Positions 56,195-64,000 of a DNA stretch of 64,000 bases are shown piece by piece. Both the position numbers and the translations under genes were made by a program. The DNA is from Methanosphaerula subterraneus (GTDB taxonomy: Archaea > Halobacteriota > Methanomicrobia > Methanomicrobiales > Methanospirillaceae). The stretch's first letter is position 1. Each line of letters opens with the position of its first letter. The stretch is taken from positions 1,302,001-1,366,000 of the forward strand of contig NZ_CP170508.1 of assembly GCF_052055875.1 (NCBI RefSeq), read 5' to 3'. The notes below the pieces were generated by a model, which had not been told where the DNA came from, did no database searches, and was given only the letters and a program-made list of their open reading frames with translations.

Positions 56195-57514
56195 ATGGCC
56201 GGCAACGAAGCAGCGGTGCTGGTGCCGGATGAACAGGAGAGGGGAGCGATTCAATCCTTCCTGGCAGGTGCCGCGGTCCCCACAGCCCTGCAGAACCTGA
56301 TCGAGCAGTATATCGTCAGAAAGATCGACAAGGACTGGCATGATCCGGTGATCCTCGATCGGATCCGGCGGGCGATCGTCGCACAGAAGAACCGGTACTG
56401 GAAGGAGAAGGCAAAGCGGCCGATCACCTACAAGGGCGGGTACAGTGTGATCGCCTACCTTGCCTATCAGTTCCCGGTCTATTACCTGCAGTTCGCCAGT
56501 ATCTTCTCTGAACTGGCAGCAGCCGGGCTGTTGAAGAAGGAGATGGTGATCGTCGATGCAGGGTCAGGGCCAGGAGTGGTCCCGCTGGCGATCATCGACC
56601 TGATGAAGCGGCTGCACGGGTGCCATGCCACGATCCATGCCATCGAACAGTCTGAAGAGCACCGGGAGGCCTACCGTTACCTGGTCGAAGGCTACGGGAA
56701 AGGGATTCCGGCCGTCACCCTGACCCCGCCGATGAACAGGGACATCACGAAGGTCAAACCGGAGGATCTGCCGGCGTCGATCGACCTGCTGGTCTTTTCA
56801 AACGTCTTAAATGAGTTGCACGAGAGCAGCATCCAGGACCGGGCTGACCTGATCAGGGCATGGGCCTCGCGGCTGGCACCCGACGGCATCATTCTGCTGA
56901 TCGAACCGGCAGAGCGGGTGGCCTCCTCTGCACTCAGAAAGACCACGCAGATGCTGGCAGCAGCCGGACTCACCGTCTACAGCCCCTGCCCTGACCTCTG
57001 GAGGAGCCGGTGCAGTTGCCAGGACTGCTGGACCTTCGAGGAGCGGCGCTCGATCCAGCCGACCCATCTGATGAAGGTGCTGGCAGACGATCCGGAGGGG
57101 TACCGGTACCTGAACACGGACATCAAGTTCTCCTCTGCGATCATCAGAAAGGATACAAAGACCAGGACCCGCTTTGAACCCCTCTCTGAGAAGAAGTACG
57201 CACGCTTCTCCCACCTCGCCAGCCATGAGAACCGCCGGGTCTCGTGTGCGGCCGTGAAGATGTCGGCAGACCTCGGCGATCCGAAGAATCATGTCTTCCT
57301 GCTCTGCGACGGCACCTCAACGGTGCCGGTCTTTGCAGTCCTCCCTGCATACCACGAGACCGAAGAGAACAGGGCGATCAGAACCTGCGGGTACGGGGAC
57401 GGAGTCGTCCTGCAGGGCATCCTGGTCCGGCAGAACAGGAAGACCGGAGCCTATAACCTGCTGATCAGCAAACAGTCCCGGGTCATTCCGTTCCAGCAGG
57501 ATCAGGAGAACTGA
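56195..57514 (+). CDS. Rsm22-like methyltransferase, small ribosomal subunit family
   Basis: A 439-residue SAM-dependent protein of the Rsm22/METTL17 family. The methyltransferase part has VDAGSGPGVVPLAIIDL (motif I) and DLLVFSNVLNELHESS. A Cys cluster CPDLWRSRCSCQDCW near residue 268 matches the Fe-S site of METTL17 relatives. The C-terminal 100 residues form an OB-like domain (FLLCDGTSTVPVFAVLP). Relatives assist small-subunit ribosome assembly. An alternative is a generic rRNA methyltransferase. It lies 63 bases after the GT2 gene. Confidence 0.85.
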   Translation: MAGNEAAVLVPDEQERGAIQSFLAGAAVPTALQNLIEQYIVRKIDKDWHDPVILDRIRRAIVAQKNRYWKEKAKRPITYKGGYSVIAYLAYQFPVYYLQFASIFSELAAAGLLKKEMVIVDAGSGPGVVPLAIIDLMKRLHGCHATIHAIEQSEEHREAYRYLVEGYGKGIPAVTLTPPMNRDITKVKPEDLPASIDLLVFSNVLNELHESSIQDRADLIRAWASRLAPDGIILLIEPAERVASSALRKTTQMLAAAGLTVYSPCPDLWRSRCSCQDCWTFEERRSIQPTHLMKVLADDPEGYRYLNTDIKFSSAIIRKDTKTRTRFEPLSEKKYARFSHLASHENRRVSCAAVKMSADLGDPKNHVFLLCDGTSTVPVFAVLPAYHETEENRAIRTCGYGDGVVLQGILVRQNRKTGAYNLLISKQSRVIPFQQDQEN

Positions 57515-57539
57515 TCCGGGGTACCCGGATCGGACAGAA

Positions 57540-57549
57540 CTTTTATCAA
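57540..57549 (+). promoter_or_regulatory. TATA box of the ATPase/TOPRIM operon
   Basis: CTTTTATCAA lies 23-32 bases before ATG 57572, matching a leaderless transcript. Confidence 0.5.
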
Positions 57550-57571
57550 TTCCGGTTCAGATCCTATCATT

Positions 57572-58780
57572 ATGCTGGTGGATCATCTCTCTCTCAAAAA
57601 TTTCAAGAGTTTTCGCGAGGCCACCGTTGACCTGCGCCAGGTCTCGGTGGTGATCGGGCAGAGTGCGGCAGGCAAATCCAACCTGATCCTGGCGATCCGG
57701 TTGCTGCGGGACATTGCTGCCCGGGGGCTGGCCGCCGCCGTCGCACTGCAGGGCGGGCCCCGGCTGCTGCAGAATATCCAGGAGAGCAACGGCGAACCGC
57801 TGACAATCGAAGTCGGATTCACGCTCCCTGCAACCGGCACTCTCCTCCCACTCACCACAGGGGGAAGCCTTGCCGGAACCTATTCCCTCTCCCTGCTCTG
57901 TTCTGGAGATGAATTCACCATCACCGACGACCGCCTGGTCCTCAGGTTCCCGGTGCCCGGAGGGAGAGAGCCGGGTGCCAGGGGTACAGTGACGATCCGC
58001 CACCAGCAGGACAGGATCGAGTACAGCATCGACCTGCCGGCTGATGCAGGAGTGACCGAAGAAGAGGTGATCCCCCCGGAGTACAGAAGCCGACACCTGG
58101 ACGCCGGTCACCTCCTCCTTGAGAGCAGCGTGTACCCGATGCCCGACATTGCAGCATTCTTTTCAGAGTTCGCCATCTACCATCCCGACCCCCGCCGCTT
58201 GAAACAGGGGACCGTACATTGCCTGACCCCCGATCAGGATGAGAATGAGGGAAATCTGGCCCGGATGCTGGATCAGATCCTGGCCGTGCCGGAGACAGGG
58301 AAGCGGTTTATGACCCTGGTGCAGGACCTGCTCCCCTTCATCAAAGAGATGACCGTCAGCCGGTCACCGGACCAGACCCTGCAGGTGCAGCTGCGGGAGT
58401 CCTACGCCGCAGGGGTGGACATCCCGGCTTCGTCCCTCTCAGACGGCACGATCACCCTGCTGGCGCTGATCGCGGCCCTCTACTTCACCAACCACCCGCT
58501 GATGGTCTTCGAGGACCCGGGAACCCCGGTGCACCCGAACCTGCTGGCGACGCTCGTCAACATGTTCTACGACGCGTCCAGCAGGGCGCAGCTGGTCGTG
58601 GTCACGCACAGCCCTGAGATCGTCAGGCATGTCCACCTCGACGACCTGCTGCTGGTGAGAAGGGACCGGGCCGGGTTCTCGGAGATCACGAGGCCGGCGG
58701 AGAGTAGGGAGGTCAGAACCTTCATCGAGGAGGGGATGGACCCTGGCGATCTGTACCAGCAGAACCTGCTTGGACTCTGA
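57572..58780 (+). CDS. OLD/RecF-like AAA ATPase (first gene of ATPase/TOPRIM pair)
   Basis: A 402-residue ABC-type/AAA15-21 ATPase. It opens VDHLSLKNFKSFREATVDL with Walker A GQSAAGKS (29-36). A coiled or beta-rich insertion follows (about 100-285), then an ABC-like signature SLSDGTITLLALIAALY (about 289-305), Walker B PLMVFEDPGTPVHPN (about 309-323) and the switch THSPEIVRHV (about 346). It begins with its own TATA box and the partner gene starts 3 bases after its stop codon. Comparable ATPases pair with a TOPRIM-type nuclease in PARIS, Gabija-like and OLD systems. The order ATPase then nuclease fits, so a defence role is a reasonable inference. Confidence 0.82.
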   Translation: MLVDHLSLKNFKSFREATVDLRQVSVVIGQSAAGKSNLILAIRLLRDIAARGLAAAVALQGGPRLLQNIQESNGEPLTIEVGFTLPATGTLLPLTTGGSLAGTYSLSLLCSGDEFTITDDRLVLRFPVPGGREPGARGTVTIRHQQDRIEYSIDLPADAGVTEEEVIPPEYRSRHLDAGHLLLESSVYPMPDIAAFFSEFAIYHPDPRRLKQGTVHCLTPDQDENEGNLARMLDQILAVPETGKRFMTLVQDLLPFIKEMTVSRSPDQTLQVQLRESYAAGVDIPASSLSDGTITLLALIAALYFTNHPLMVFEDPGTPVHPNLLATLVNMFYDASSRAQLVVVTHSPEIVRHVHLDDLLLVRRDRAGFSEITRPAESREVRTFIEEGMDPGDLYQQNLLGL

Positions 58781-58783
58781 ACT

Positions 58784-59368
58784 ATGAGACGACTCTTCAT
58801 CCTTGTCGAAGGAGCGGATGATGTCAGGTTCTTCGACCGGATCGTCAAACCCCTCCTCGAACCCAGGTATACTTCGGTGGAACTGATCGCGTTCGCCTCG
58901 CTCAGGCGAGGAATGGTCTCCCGGTTTCTCCGGAGTCTTGAGAAACTCGGCCATGACTATATCCTTGCCACCGACATCGATGCAGAACCCTCGGTGAAGG
59001 CAAAAAAACGGGTGATCCTCGAGAGGTTCCCGGACCTTGACCCGGGGAAGGTGATCATCGTGATCAAAGAGATCGAGGGGTGGTACCTGGCCGGTATCGA
59101 TGATGATCAGCAGCGGACCTTCGATCTGGCCCCCTTTCACTCCACCGATAACCTGACCAAGGAAGCGTTCAACGCCCTGATCCCCGGTAAGTTCACCTTC
59201 AGGATCGAGTTCATGGCCGCACTGCTGGAGAGTTTTTCACTCAGCAGTGCCATGGTACAGAACCGCTCCTTTGGGTTCTTCGCCCGGGCATACCAGATCA
59301 GTGAGGTTCCGGATAATAACAAGTTGCAGTCTCTTCAGGCAACGACCTCACAGATACGGGAGAACTGA
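58784..59368 (+). CDS. TOPRIM-like (DUF4276/DUF4435-type) effector partner
   Basis: A 194-residue protein with a split TOPRIM pattern: RLFILVEGADDVRFFDRIV (the Glu of VEG), YILATDIDAEPS (DxD), and VIKEIEGWYLAGID (late acidic motif, as in DUF4276/RloB). The start is 3 bases after the ATPase stop, so the two are translated together. In related two-gene systems the TOPRIM chain is an RNase or DNase released by the ATPase when phage is sensed. The family assignment is from motifs only. A simple metabolic nuclease would be the alternative. Confidence 0.75.
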   Translation: MRRLFILVEGADDVRFFDRIVKPLLEPRYTSVELIAFASLRRGMVSRFLRSLEKLGHDYILATDIDAEPSVKAKKRVILERFPDLDPGKVIIVIKEIEGWYLAGIDDDQQRTFDLAPFHSTDNLTKEAFNALIPGKFTFRIEFMAALLESFSLSSAMVQNRSFGFFARAYQISEVPDNNKLQSLQATTSQIREN

Positions 59369-59551
59369 CGATCCGATCGGATGCAAACGCTTATCACCGT
59401 CATTCACATTACACTTTTCAGTTTCAGAGATTCGTAGGGATCTGCCGGGGCCCAATCCGGGAATCCCCCTGTGCAGCGGCGACAACGAAGAAACTGGCTG
59501 GAGAGGATCATACCTTCCTGCCTCTAATCAGAACATGAACGGAGCGTTACG

Positions 59552-59710
59552 ATGGATAAGTACACATGTGGAATCTGTGGTCACACCTATGACCCAGCAG
59601 TCGGAGAAGAGAAACAGAACATCCAACCGGGCGTAGCCTTTGAGGACCTCCCTGATGACTGGACATGCCCGGTCTGCGGTGCAGGCAAGGCAATGTTCCG
59701 GAAGGTTTGA
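59552..59710 (+). CDS. Rubredoxin
   Basis: A 52-residue one-iron protein. MDKYTCGICGHTYDPAVGE and DLPDDWTCPVCGAGKAMF give Cys6, Cys9, Cys39 and Cys42, the full rubredoxin set. It is shorter than most gene finders accept. The start has GGAGCG (59541-59546) in front. The F420H2 oxidase gene starts 7 bases after the stop and the superoxide reductase gene follows it. It is the natural one-electron donor to either neighbour. Confidence 0.95.
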   Translation: MDKYTCGICGHTYDPAVGEEKQNIQPGVAFEDLPDDWTCPVCGAGKAMFRKV

Positions 59711-59717
59711 GATCATC

Positions 59718-60914
59718 ATGTCTGCTTATGAGATCGTACCCGGGGTCCACGCTGTCGGAACCGTCGACTGGGATCGCCGGATCTTCGACGAGCTGGTCCC
59801 CCTTCCCCATGGTACCAGTTACAACGCGTTCCTCGTCCAGGGAAGTGAGAAGACCGCCCTGATCGACACGTCCGACCCGGAGATGGAATTGCCGTTCATC
59901 ACCAACCTGATGAAGGGCGGGGTCGGGCAGATCGACTATGTGGTGGTCAACCATGCCGAGCAGGATCATTCCGGGCTGCTCCCCCTGATCCTTGAACTCT
60001 ATTCTGATGCCAGGGTGGTGACCAATGCGACCTGCAAGGACCTGCTCAAGAACTTCCTCGGGATTGCTGATGAGAAGATCATCGTCATCAAGGACGGGGA
60101 GACCCTCTCGCTCGGCGACAAAACGCTCGAATTCTTGATCACCCCCTGGGTCCACTGGCCCGACACGATGCTGACGTACCTGAAGGAGGATAAAATCCTC
60201 TTCTCATGCGACCTCTTTGGAGCACATCTGGCGACCAGCGACCTGTTCATGAGCGATACCAGCGAGTGGTACACGGCTGCAAAGCGGTATTACGCAGAGA
60301 TCATGATGCCGTTCCGGAACAGCATCAAGGGATACCTGGAACGGTTGAAGTCCTACCAGATCGCGATCATCTGTCCGAGCCACGGCCCCATCCATGGCAG
60401 GCCGGAGACGGTGCTGGAGGCCTATGCTGACTGGACCTCTGACGAGGTGAAGAACACCGTCGTGATCCCGTACATCTCGATGCACGGATCGACAAAGGCG
60501 ATGGTGGACTATCTGGTCAGGGCCCTGACCGAACGGGGCGTCGGGGTCAAACAGTTCCAGCTCAACCTGACCGATACCGGGGACCTGGCGATGGCACTGG
60601 TCGACGCCGCCACGATCGTGATCGCGACCCCGACGGTCCTCTTCGGTCCGCATCCCAAGGTGGTGTACGCAGCCTACCTGGCCAACATCCTCAAGCCCAA
60701 GACCAGGTTCGTCTCGGTGATCACCTCGTACGGGTGGGGTGGAAAGACCGTCGACACGCTGGTCGGGATGCTGAACCATCTGAAGGTCGAGGTGATCGAG
60801 CCGGTGACGGTGAAAGGATATCCGACCGAAGAGACCCAGAAAGATCTGATCAGGCTCGCCGACGAAATTGTTAAGAAGCATAAGGAGAGTATAGGAGTCA
60901 AGTCAGGAGTGTGA
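59718..60914 (+). CDS. fprA: F420H2 oxidase, flavo-diiron protein FprA
   Basis: Reduces O2 to water with F420H2 as donor, protecting methanogens from oxygen. The start is ATG 59718 (MSAYEIVPGVHAVGTVDWDR); the ORF extends upstream into rubredoxin out of frame. The lactamase-like diiron domain has the ligands His79, Glu81, Asp83 and His84 in NHAEQDHSG, with FSCDLFGAH and ICPSHGPIHG later. The C-terminal flavodoxin domain has YISMHGSTKAMVDYLV, ATPTVLFGPHPK and VITSYGWGG. Length 398 fits FprA. Rubredoxin-type FDPs are the alternative, but in methanogens the F420 branch is standard. Confidence 0.92.
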   Translation: MSAYEIVPGVHAVGTVDWDRRIFDELVPLPHGTSYNAFLVQGSEKTALIDTSDPEMELPFITNLMKGGVGQIDYVVVNHAEQDHSGLLPLILELYSDARVVTNATCKDLLKNFLGIADEKIIVIKDGETLSLGDKTLEFLITPWVHWPDTMLTYLKEDKILFSCDLFGAHLATSDLFMSDTSEWYTAAKRYYAEIMMPFRNSIKGYLERLKSYQIAIICPSHGPIHGRPETVLEAYADWTSDEVKNTVVIPYISMHGSTKAMVDYLVRALTERGVGVKQFQLNLTDTGDLAMALVDAATIVIATPTVLFGPHPKVVYAAYLANILKPKTRFVSVITSYGWGGKTVDTLVGMLNHLKVEVIEPVTVKGYPTEETQKDLIRLADEIVKKHKESIGVKSGV

Positions 60915-60919
60915 TTGAA

Positions 60920-61300
60920 ATGACAGAGATGCTTCAGGTCTACCGGTGTGAGAAGTGCGGCAACATCGTAAAGGTTGTTCGGAGTGGTGCAGGCGATCTT
61001 GTCTGCTGCGGTCAGCCGATGATCCTTGAACCGGAGAAGACGACCGATCAGGGGAACGAAAAGCACGTGCCTGTGATCGAGAAGACAGCGAACGGGATCC
61101 TGGTGAAGGTCGGCGCCACGGAGCACCCGATGCTCCCCGAGCACCACATCGAGTGGATCGAGGTCAGGTACCAGAACAAGATCTACATCAAGGCGTTAAA
61201 GGCCGGGGAGAAGCCGGAGGCAGAGTTCTGCATCCCCGACGTCAACGTCAAGGCGCGTGAATACTGCAACGTGCACGGGCTCTGGACCAACAAGCCCTGA
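60920..61300 (+). CDS. dfx: Desulfoferrodoxin (2Fe superoxide reductase)
   Basis: Reduces superoxide to hydrogen peroxide. I start at ATG 60920 because GGAG (60907-60910) sits 9 bases before it; the longer frame from GTG 60911 lacks a site and overlaps the fprA stop. The N-terminal desulforedoxin center has Cys10, Cys13, Cys29 and Cys30. The C-terminal catalytic iron domain shows NEKHVPVIEK, TEHPMLPEHHIEWIEV and YCNVHGLW, providing the four His and one Cys ligands. The length (126) is full. It ends the rubredoxin-fprA-dfx operon. A T6 run at 61318-61323 lies just downstream. Confidence 0.93.
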   Translation: MTEMLQVYRCEKCGNIVKVVRSGAGDLVCCGQPMILEPEKTTDQGNEKHVPVIEKTANGILVKVGATEHPMLPEHHIEWIEVRYQNKIYIKALKAGEKPEAEFCIPDVNVKAREYCNVHGLWTNKP

Positions 61301-61321
61301 GCAACGACACCCTCCACTTTT

Positions 61322-62458
61322 TTACTTATTCTTCTCCGCAACCCGCCTGAGAACGTCCGCGTATGCCGCTGCGAGCGTATGCCAGTCGAACCGCTCGGCC
61401 ACGGCACGGTGCTGCTGGGCATCACCAGGGTCTTCGAGCAGGGACTGCACCGCCATGATGAAACCCGGCTGATCGTCGTAGTAGGAGATCTCGGTCGGCA
61501 GCAACTGTTCGAGCGCCTCGGTCCGGCTTGAGAGGACCGGTATCCCACAGGAGAGATAGTTGAAGACCTTGCCGCCGACGGTGTACTCGTTCATCTTCAT
61601 CGGCTTCCTGGGGTTGAGGCCGATGTCCATCGCAGAGAGGTACCCGCTCAGTTCGGCGTACGGGACGGCCCCCATGAACTGTACCCGCTCAGAGACCCCG
61701 AGATCTGCTGCGAGGTGCTGGATCGTCTCCCCGTAGTCGGTGAAGAGGCCCGGGCCGACGACCATCAACGTCACTTCAGGGAGCGACGGTAGCGCCTTCA
61801 CCACGGTCTCGAGATCGATCCAGTACTCCAGCGAACCGAGGTACCCAATCACTGGACCTGAAAAGCCGAGGTTCTGCTTGGCCACCTCTTTGGGGACCGG
61901 ATGGAGCAGGGTGGTGTCGACACCGTTTGGGATCACGGTGACGTCCTTCACCCCGAGGGTCTGCAGGTACTGCTTGAAGACCTCGGTGACCGTGATCACG
62001 GCCCGCGCCTGCCTCAGATTGAAATGACTGAGGACGGCCACGCCGGTCCGGACGACCGTTCCGAAGAAGGAGTCCGGGTAGTAGATCGCAGCAGACTCCT
62101 CCAGGTGGTCCAGGTAGTCAAAGACCACCGGAACCCCGGCAAAGTTCGCAACCAGCGAGGGAAAGATGTTGCTCGAGAGGATCACATCGATCTTCTCCCG
62201 CTTCACAATCTCCCGGATCTTCATCAGGTGAGCCGGGCCGTTGAGCAGGTAATGGGAGGAGAGACCGGCGGGTGAGAAGGCGTCTCCGTCCACAAGGGTG
62301 CACCGGGTGGTCCGGGCGGGGAAACCGTCGAACTGTTTGAGGTGAAAGTTCAGCACAAAGATCGAATGCTCTTCTGCAAGGATATCAAAGATGAAGTTGA
62401 GCCTGTTCGGGACAGGGTGCCGTAGCCAGTCGGTTGTCGGGATGACGAGTATCTTCAT
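61322..62458 (-). CDS. GT4-type glycosyltransferase
   Basis: A 378-residue GT-B transferase. The C-terminal donor domain shows VTVIPNGVDTTLLHP, VIGYLGSLEYWIDLETVV, VGPGLF, and the EX7E-type region MNEYTVGGKVFNYLSCGIPVL. The N-terminal acceptor half is conserved in outline (NFHLKQFDGFPARTT). It is divergent from wecB, and convergent with the dfx gene. Acceptor sugar is unknown. Confidence 0.9.
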   Translation of the reverse strand: MKILVIPTTDWLRHPVPNRLNFIFDILAEEHSIFVLNFHLKQFDGFPARTTRCTLVDGDAFSPAGLSSHYLLNGPAHLMKIREIVKREKIDVILSSNIFPSLVANFAGVPVVFDYLDHLEESAAIYYPDSFFGTVVRTGVAVLSHFNLRQARAVITVTEVFKQYLQTLGVKDVTVIPNGVDTTLLHPVPKEVAKQNLGFSGPVIGYLGSLEYWIDLETVVKALPSLPEVTLMVVGPGLFTDYGETIQHLAADLGVSERVQFMGAVPYAELSGYLSAMDIGLNPRKPMKMNEYTVGGKVFNYLSCGIPVLSSRTEALEQLLPTEISYYDDQPGFIMAVQSLLEDPGDAQQHRAVAERFDWHTLAAAYADVLRRVAEKNK

Positions 62459-62625
62459 AACAACTCCTGATCACGGCGAATCTGATATGAGCGCCATGAC
62501 CAATCTGTCGGTATCTGTATACAGAGATGGAAGTGTGGTCGGTAAATGGTTTCGGACCATCCCCTGGTGAAACACCGGGGTTATATCTGCGAAGAGGACG
62601 AACCATTCTGGTATCTGGAACCATC

Positions 62626-63702
62626 ATGATCACCCTTGTTCTTGGCACCAGGCCTGAGATCATCAAGTTCTCCCCTGTGATCCGGGCCGCTGAAGCGGCA
62701 GCGATCGACTACTGTGTGATTCACACCGGCCAGCACTACTCGTTTGAGATGGACCAGGTCTTCTTCGCCGAGCTGAACCTGCCTGCACCGGCCTTCAACC
62801 TGGACGTCGGTTCCGGCACCCATGCGGTCCAGACCGGAGCGATCATGGCCGGGGTCGAGCGGGTCCTCTTAGAGCAGGGCAGCAGCGAGGTGCTGGTGCA
62901 GGGGGACACCAACACCGTCCTCGCCGGGGCGCTGGCCGCAAAGAAACTCCAGATCAGGGTCGGCCACGTCGAGGCCGGCCTCAGGTCCTTCGATCGGAGG
63001 ATGCCCGAGGAGATCAACCGGGTGGTCGCCGATCATATCGCCGATCACCTCTTTGCCCCGACCGAGACATCCCGGAGCAATCTACTCGCAGAGGGGATCG
63101 CTGACGAGAAGATCACGGTCACCGGCAACACAATCGTGGACGCGCTGTACCAGAACCGGAGGATCGCTGAGGAGAAGTGCTCCACCCTGCAGGCGATGGG
63201 ACTGAAGAAGAGAGAGTACCTGCTGGCGACGGTTCACCGCGCAGAGAACGTGGACACCCGCGAACGGCTGACCGGCGTGCTGAAAGGGCTGGCCAGGGTC
63301 CATACCGATACCGGGCTCCCGGTGATCGTGCCGGTCCATCCCAGGACCGCGAAGATGATCACACAGTTCAACCTCGATCCAGAGGGGGTCGAACTGGTCC
63401 CGCCGCAGGGGTTCTTAGCGTTCCTGCAGCTCGAGGCAGAGGCAGCACTGGTGCTGACCGACTCAGGGGGCGTGCAGGAGGAGACCTGCATCTTAAAGGT
63501 CCCCTGCGTGACCCTGCGGGAGAACACCGAGCGGCCGGAGACGATCGCTGTCGGGGCCAATCTGCTGGCCGGCACCGATCCTGCGAGGATCCAGCAGGCA
63601 GCCACCGAGATGCTCGGGCGCGACAGGGACTGGATCAACCCGTTCGGGGATGGCAAAGCAGGGGAACGGATCCTGCGGGTCTGTACGGCCGAACAGCAAT
63701 AA
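62626..63702 (+). CDS. wecB: UDP-N-acetylglucosamine 2-epimerase (non-hydrolysing)
   Basis: Converts UDP-GlcNAc to UDP-ManNAc for surface polysaccharides. The start is ATG 62626 (MITLVLGTRPEIIKFSPVIR); the upstream in-frame extension to 62527 includes a TATA-like GGTTATATC (62579-62587) and is not protein-like. Signatures: IHTGQHYSFEMDQVFF, VQGDTNTVLAGALAAKKLQI, HVEAGLRSFDRRMPEEINR, ATVHRAENVDT, LTDSGGVQEE and ENTERPET. The 358 residues are full length. The next gene, a GT4, starts 21 bases later, so the pair is probably one transcript. Confidence 0.93.
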   Translation: MITLVLGTRPEIIKFSPVIRAAEAAAIDYCVIHTGQHYSFEMDQVFFAELNLPAPAFNLDVGSGTHAVQTGAIMAGVERVLLEQGSSEVLVQGDTNTVLAGALAAKKLQIRVGHVEAGLRSFDRRMPEEINRVVADHIADHLFAPTETSRSNLLAEGIADEKITVTGNTIVDALYQNRRIAEEKCSTLQAMGLKKREYLLATVHRAENVDTRERLTGVLKGLARVHTDTGLPVIVPVHPRTAKMITQFNLDPEGVELVPPQGFLAFLQLEAEAALVLTDSGGVQEETCILKVPCVTLRENTERPETIAVGANLLAGTDPARIQQAATEMLGRDRDWINPFGDGKAGERILRVCTAEQQ

Positions 63703-63723
63703 AGGAGACTGGGGGACACTCTC

Positions 63724-64000
63724 ATGAAGATTCAGTTACAGAATGAGTTCTTCTACCCACGGATCGGGGGAATCGAGACACATCTGTACAACGCTGCAAG
63801 GACATTCATCGCGCTTGGGGATCAGCCCACCATCCTCTGTTCACAACATGCCCCTGAACTGCCGGCCCGGGATGAGTACGAGCAGATCCCAATTATCCGA
63901 CATCCAGCCTGGGCATTCCCGGGCCCCCTGTATACAGTCAAGCCGCTTGCCTTTACACACGCCCTCACACGATATATGCACCACAATAAGGGGGATTATG
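63724..64000 (+). CDS. GT4-type glycosyltransferase (partial, runs off the right edge)
   Basis: The first 92 codons are in the window. ATG 63724 (MKIQLQNEFFYPRIGGIETH) follows wecB and the GGGGGA box at 63710-63715. The IGGIETHLYNAART opening with the later CSQHAPELPARD region is the N-terminal acceptor half of GT-B glycosyltransferases. The catalytic C-terminal half lies outside the window. Confidence 0.8.
   Translation, partial: MKIQLQNEFFYPRIGGIETHLYNAARTFIALGDQPTILCSQHAPELPARDEYEQIPIIRHPAWAFPGPLYTVKPLAFTHALTRYMHHNKGDY

Overview
The window is chromosomal DNA from a methanogenic archaeon, most likely a Methanomicrobiales member. The reasons are a coenzyme F430 gene cluster (cfbA, cfbE, cfbD, cfbB), a methanogenesis marker 9 protein, TATA-type promoters often placed so close to the ATG that transcripts would be leaderless, and the many PAS-rich sensors typical of that order. 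The gene content reminds me of Methanosphaerula, but I could not run a comparison. Most of the window is GC-rich. An island at about 29.3-35.5 kb is visibly AT-richer and disordered.

Layout. 0-6.9 kb: methanogenesis core, with a CitG-like partial gene, marker protein 9 and a small PD-(D/E)XK protein on the minus strand, diverging from cfbA-cfbE-cfbD-cfbB, then ilvE and tRNA-Glu. 7-13.4 kb: an exported redox block. A four-module protein (carbohydrate-binding, DUF4399-like, sugar-dehydrogenase propeller, cupredoxin) is divergent from a CotA-type multicopper oxidase, which is followed by a ferredoxin-reductase-like flavoprotein. 13.5-22.9 kb: an acetyltransferase, a three-part ribokinase-like/AAA+/tandem RyR protein, a large histidine kinase, a cupin, a disulfide-reductase-like flavoprotein and an exported TPR protein. 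23-29.3 kb: trpB2 with an NAD-kinase-like gene, a ZIP transporter, an MBL hydrolase, pirin and an anion transporter that has lost its start.

29.3-35.5 kb: a gene graveyard and accessory island. It holds two ends of one broken Cache-domain lipoprotein gene separated by a zinc-ribbon gene, two pieces of a second copy of the anion transporter gene separated by a 1.27-kb insert (nitroreductase plus the tail of a phosphoglycerate mutase gene), a KAP-family NTPase, a decayed reading frame carrying nine copies of an 8-bp motif in both orientations, and a 31-bp inverted repeat that can form a long hairpin.

35.5-53.5 kb: signalling and envelope. There is a histidine kinase/response regulator pair, an HTH-PAS regulator, an MscS-like membrane protein, an exported SGNH hydrolase, a 2928-residue cyclic beta-1,2-glucan synthase homologue and a REC-GAF-PAS protein. 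53.7-61.3 kb: an Mrp/NBP35 Fe-S scaffold ATPase with a small partner, a GT2 glycosyltransferase, an Rsm22-like methyltransferase, a two-gene ATPase/TOPRIM module that resembles known anti-phage systems, and an oxygen-defence operon (rubredoxin, F420H2 oxidase FprA, superoxide reductase). 61.3-64 kb: surface-glycan genes (GT4, wecB and a second GT4 cut by the window end).

Two themes recur: handling oxygen or oxidants (FprA operon, multicopper oxidase, nitroreductase, disulfide reductase-like protein) and cell-surface carbohydrate. The best candidates for poorly described systems are the RyR/AAA+ protein, the ATPase/TOPRIM pair, the copper/propeller pair and the repeat array in the island. All functions are read from motifs by eye; no database search was run.
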